Shown here piece after piece: positions 59,471-64,000 of a DNA stretch of 64,000 bases. Within the stretch, counting starts at the first letter, position 1. Every line of letters begins with the position of its first letter. The notes below the pieces were generated by a model. It was not told the DNA's origin. It worked only from the letters and a program-made list of their open reading frames with translations, and searched no databases. The stretch is from Symsagittifera roscoffensis (lineage: Eukaryota; Xenacoelomorpha; Acoela; Convolutidae), in contig NC_087067.1 in NCBI RefSeq assembly GCF_963678635.1, positions 24,373,547-24,437,546 of the forward strand, in the 5' to 3' direction. The position numbers were made by a program, and so were the translations under genes.

Positions 59471-62400
59471 TGATATAACTAATGTTTCTGACTGTTCCTA
59501 GTAGAGTAGATATGAGATCAGTTCAATTTCTTTTTTTTTGCGATCTAAAAGTATTGGTGCAACGAAACCAGCAGGGTACATGATTTTTTTTTGCAGTTTA
59601 AAAGTATTGGTGCAATGAAACCAGCAGGGTACATGATACAACGTTCTCGTATGAACCTAAGCTCATCGAAGTTTTAGAAGACATCATATGTCCATCGTTT
59701 TCGTACTTGTGATGTGAAGAAGCATGGCTGCCGGGGCCAACTTGTTATGTTCTGATAAGAAATCTTCGATATGTGCTGTGTTTTTCGGGTTGGTCAGTTC
59801 AATTTATTTTTTTTGTTTCTTAGGTGCATCGATAGGTGCATCGCAGAATATACCATACAATATAAAACAGCAGAATATACCATACAATTCAGTGTCCATG
59901 CTTCTGAAAGTAGTTTTTTTTTCATTAATTTTGTTGTGGCTTCTTTGTTTGTTTTGATGGTCATGAATTGTTTACCTCAATCGTGACGTGAAAAAGCATG
60001 GCTGTTGTGAGCAATTTGATTTTGATTTAATTATTTTGTCTGACTGTTGTTTTTCGATGAAATCAGATGTCCCTTGTTTCTTGGAGATCAATCTTATGTC
60101 TTTTTCTGATTTAAGAGATGACCTAAAGCATGGCTTCTGAGACGAATTCATTGTGTGATAAAATTTCTGCTGACGAGTCTCTTTATAAGAGTAACCTTTG
60201 CCTTAGTTTTTGACATTGTGTCGCAGGTTTTTTTCACGGTCAAAATCGTTTCCTTAATTGTGATGTGAAAAATCATGATTGCTGTGACCAGTTTGATTTG
60301 TGATACAACTAATTCTTCTGTCTGTTCCCTACAGACTTATTCAATATGTGCTTTGTGTTTTTGAGAGACGAGTTAAATCTTTTTTTTTTCGTTTCTAGTG
60401 GTGCATCAAAACCACCAGAATATTTGACAAATTTTGGTTCCGAGGCTTGTCTTAAAATGTTTTTTTTTCTGTTGTGGTTGCGTAGTGTGTTTTGCTGGGC
60501 CTGGATGGTTTTCCTCCCTAATGACGTGAGAAAGCATGGCTGCTTTGATCAGTTTGCCTTTACCATAATCCTTTGTGTCAGTTCTTTTCGTTAATATCAT
60601 ATGTCCGATGTTTCTTGGAGATCAATCGTATCTCTTTTGCTGATAATAGCATGTTTTTGAGCATGGCTTCTGACACCAGTAAAGCATTGCTGCTGACACA
60701 AACTCGATATATGATAAAAATTCTGCTGACGAATCTTTCTAAGAGCACATTTTTTTAAAAATTTTGGTGTCATAGTTTTTTATTTCACGGGCTACATTGT
60801 TTTCCTATTTTTGTTGTGGAAAAAGCATGGCTGCTAGGACAAGTTTGATTTTTGATACAGATAATGTTTCTGATTGTTCCTGTCTGAGTTATTCCATATG
60901 GGTTTGTTTTTGAAAGTGATATGTTTAGTTTCTTTTCGTTTCCTCTGATGTAAGAAAGCATGTTTGCGTCGAAACCAGACGGAAGTATGATACAACTTTC
61001 GTTTACGAGTCTAAGCTTTTTGAAGTTTTCGATGATATCATATGTCTGTTGTTTTTTGGAAATCAATCCAAGGTCTTTCTGAATTTCGCGATGTACTAAA
61101 AGCATTGCAGCTGACACGAGTTCAATATATGATGAAATTTTTGCTTACTAGTCTGTTTTTAAGAGTTATTTTTTTGTTGTTTTTGACGATGTTTATTTCA
61201 TAGGCTACATCGGGTTTTTTTTTCTTGTGATTTGAAAAAGTATGGCTGCTGGGACCAGTTTGATTTGTGATACAACTCTTTCTTACTGATCCTATTAGAA
61301 TTCTTCCATATGTGATGTTTTTTTAGTGAGATAGTTCTCTTTCTTTTTTTTTCTTGCGATTTAAAAAAGTATGGGTGCGTCGAAACTAGCAGGAAATATG
61401 ATTGATACAACTTGCATAACAGTCTTAGCTTTTCAAAGTTTTCGATGGTATCTTATGTTCAGTGTTTCTTGGAGACAATCCAAGTACTTTTTCTGATTTT
61501 CGCGATGACTAAAACTTGGCTGCTGAGACGTGCATGATGAAGTTTTTGCTTACGAGTCTGTTTTTAAGAGTAGTTTTTTGTTTCAACGCTTGTCGTAGTT
61601 TATTTCATGGGCTAAATCGTTTTTGTACTTGTGAAGTGAAAATGCTTGGCTGCTGGGACCAGTTTGATTTGTGATACAACTATTTTTTCTGACTGTTCCT
61701 AACGGATTTATTACATATTTGCTTTGTTTTCTGTTGAGATCAGTTCAACTTCTTTTTTTGTTTCTTGATGTTTAAGGAAGCATGAGTGCGTCGAAACTAG
61801 CAGGAAATATGATCCAATTTTTGCTTACGGGTCTAAGCAAATCAAAGTTTTCTACGTTATAGTATATCCGTTGTTTCTTGGAGACATTCCAACGTCTTTT
61901 TCGTTTTTTTTGTGATGTAATAAAAGATGGCTGCTGAAACGAGTTCAATATATGTTGAAGTTTTTGCCTACGTGTCTCTTTTTAAGATTAATTTTTTTGT
62001 TTTAATTTCTGTCATCGTTGATTTCTTGGGCTAAATCGTTTTTTGTACTTGTGATGTGGAAAAGCATGGCTGCTGGGACCAGTTTGATTTGTGAGGTAAC
62101 TATTCTTTCTGACTGTTCCTATCAGAGTTTTTCCATATGGGCTTTGTTTTTGGTGAGATCTGTTCAATTTCTTTTTTCGTTTCTTGCGATGTAAGAAAGC
62201 ATGGGTGCGTCAAAACCAGCAGGAAATATATAACATTTTTTGATTAAGAGTCTAAGCAAATCAAAGTTTTCTGTGATATCATATGTCAGTTGTTTCTTGG
62301 AGATAATCCAATGTTTTTCTATTTTCTTGATGTACCAAAGCATGGTTGCTGACAGGAGTTCAATATAGGATAAAGTTATTGCTGTTTTTAAGAGGGTATT

Positions 62401-64000
62401 TTTTTGTTTTAACGTCTGTCGTAGTTTATTTCATTGGCTAATTTGTTTTTGTCCTTGTGATCTGAAAAAGCATGGCTGCTGGGACCAGTTTGATTTGTGA
62501 TACAACTATTTTTTCTGACTGTTCCTAACGGCTTTATTACATTTGCTTTGTTTCCTGTTGAGATCAGTTCAACTTTTTTTCGTTTCTTGCTGTTTAAGAA
62601 AGCATGGGTGCGCGAAACTAGCAGGAAATATGATGCAATTTTTGCTTACGATACTAAGCAAATCAACGTTTTCTACGTTATAGTATATCCGTTGTTTCTC
62701 GGAGACAATCCAACGTCTTTTTCCTTTTTTTTGTGATGTAATAAAGCATGGCGCATGGCTGCTGAAAAGAGTTCAATATATGTTGAAGTTTTTGCGTACG
62801 TGTCTATTTTTAAGATTATTTTTTTGTTTCAACTTCTGTCATCGTTGATTTCATGGGCTAAATTGTTTTTTGTACTTGTGATGTGGAAAATCATGGTGGC
62901 TGAGACCAGTTTGATTTGTGAGATAACGGTTCTTTCTGACTGTTCCTATCAGAGTTTTTCCATATGGGCTTTGTTTTTGGTGAGATCTGTTCAATTTCTT
63001 TTTTCGTTTCTTGCGATGTAAGAAAGCATGGGTGTGTCAAAACCAGCAGGAAATATATAACTTTTTTGATTACGAGTCTAAGCAAATCAAAGTTTTCTGT
63101 GATAACATATGTCAGTTGTTTCTTGGAGATAATCCAATGTTTTTCTATTTTCGTGATGTACCAAAGCATGGTTGCTGACAGGAGTTCAATATAGAATATA
63201 GTTATTGCTGTTTTTAAGAGGGTCTGTTTTTGAGGGTATTTTTTTTGTTTTAAGGTCTGTCGTAGTTTATTTCTTTGGCTAATTTGTTTTTGTACTTGTG
63301 ATCTGAATAAGCATGGCTGCTGGGACCAGTTTGATTTGTGATACAGCTAGTCTTTCTGACTGTTCCTATCGGATTTTTTCCAGATGGGCTTCGTTTTTTG
63401 GTGAGATCAGTTCAATTCCTTTTTTCGTTTATTGCTTTGTTAGAAGTCATGGGTTCGTCAAAACTAGCAGGAAATATGATACAACTTTCCCTCATTAATC
63501 TAAGCAAATCAAAGTTTTCGATGATATCATATGTCCGTCGTTTCTTGGAGACAATCCAACGTCTTTATCTATTTTTGCGATGTACTAAAGCAGGGTTGCT
63601 GACATGACTTCTATATATGATGAAGTTTTTGCTTACGAGTCTGTTTTTCAGAGTATCATCTTTTTGTTTCAACGTCTTTCGTAGTTTTTTTTCATGGGCT
63701 AAATCGTTTTTGTACTTATGGTGTGAAAAAGCATGGCTGCTGGGACCAGTTTGATTTGTGATACAACTATTCTTTCTGACTGTTCCTATCGGATTTATTC
63801 TTTATGGACTTTGTTTTTTTGGTCAGATTAGTTCAATTCTTTTTTTTTTGCTTATTGCTTTGTTAGAAAGCATGTTTGCGTCAAAACTAGCAGGAAATAT
63901 GATACATCTTTCACTCACGAGTCTAAGCAAATCAAAGTTTTCTGTGATACCATATGTCAGTTGATTCTTGGAGATAATCCAAAGTTTTTCTATTTTCGTG
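59470..64000. repeat. Satellite, ~420-bp period section running off the window
   Basis: GGCTGCTGGGACCAGTTTGA recurs with the variable base near 61251, 61655, 62075, 62481, 62902, 63322 and 63742 (spacings 404, 420, 406, 421, 420, 420). Each unit contains two or three AAGCATGG(C/G)TG sub-units with different continuations ('gggaccag', 'gtgcgtc.aaac.agcagg', 'acaccag'), so it is a higher-order form of the ~160-bp repeat. Units nearest the left are most diverged. The many short ORFs are by-products. Confidence 0.88.

Noticed and set aside
58600-63970. Short ORFs rich in Phe/Ser in the satellite
   Set aside because: They repeat with the satellite unit, are frame-shifted between units and lack conserved starts.

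Overview
The window comes from an animal (metazoan) nuclear genome. The evidence is a spliced nicotinic-receptor-type gene with canonical GT/AG introns in AT-rich DNA, a CR1/Jockey-like LINE, Ty3/Gypsy LTR retrotransposons, hAT-like MITEs and a long satellite array. The phylum cannot be fixed from this sequence alone.

Layout. 1-4660: upstream intron or intergenic DNA, made of a degenerate 0.8-kb tandem repeat and a cluster of palindromic TA-rich repeats. 4665-13313: the 3' half of a Cys-loop (nicotinic acetylcholine receptor-like) channel gene on the + strand. Six exons cover the end of the ligand-binding domain, M1-M3, the cytoplasmic loop, M4 and the C-terminus; its introns hold dispersed repeats. 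13560-21030: no host gene recognised; several copies of a ~0.5-0.6-kb non-autonomous transposon and two MITEs with 8-bp target-site duplications. 21030-24693: a decayed gag-pol copy on the + strand. 24694-49284: a nearly intact 24.6-kb Ty3/Gypsy element on the - strand, next to (probably inserted into) that old relative. Its two 922-bp LTRs differ at one position. 49461-49842: a probable exon of an unknown - strand gene. About 49880-54523: a full-coding CR1-like LINE on the + strand. 54600-58050: fragments of other elements and one candidate exon. 58540-64000: a satellite with a ~160-bp period that becomes a ~420-bp period and runs off the window.

The giant LTR element is the most unusual object. 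In element order (right to left) it has a 3-kb non-coding leader with 14 copies of a short CCCCTCCG motif; an N-terminal Gag-like coiled-coil ORF; a 2,782-codon Gag-protease-RT-RNase H-integrase ORF with a long acidic C-terminal extension; and, after a 406-nt gap, a second coding region of about 2,980 codons that matches no standard retroelement gene. This second region starts with a coiled coil and an SGNH (GDSL-type) esterase domain, followed by a second, catalytically decayed SGNH-like domain and about 1,900 residues I cannot assign. Both coding regions are interrupted exactly once by an in-frame UAG, each inside what looks like a continuous structural unit, while their outer ends use UGA.

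The neighbouring LINE shows a related oddity. Its ORF1 ends in UGA followed by CUAG, the known leaky-stop context. ORF2 continues in the same frame and has no AUG before the middle of its endonuclease domain, which points to stop-codon readthrough. SGNH domains occur in at least three separate retroelements in the window.
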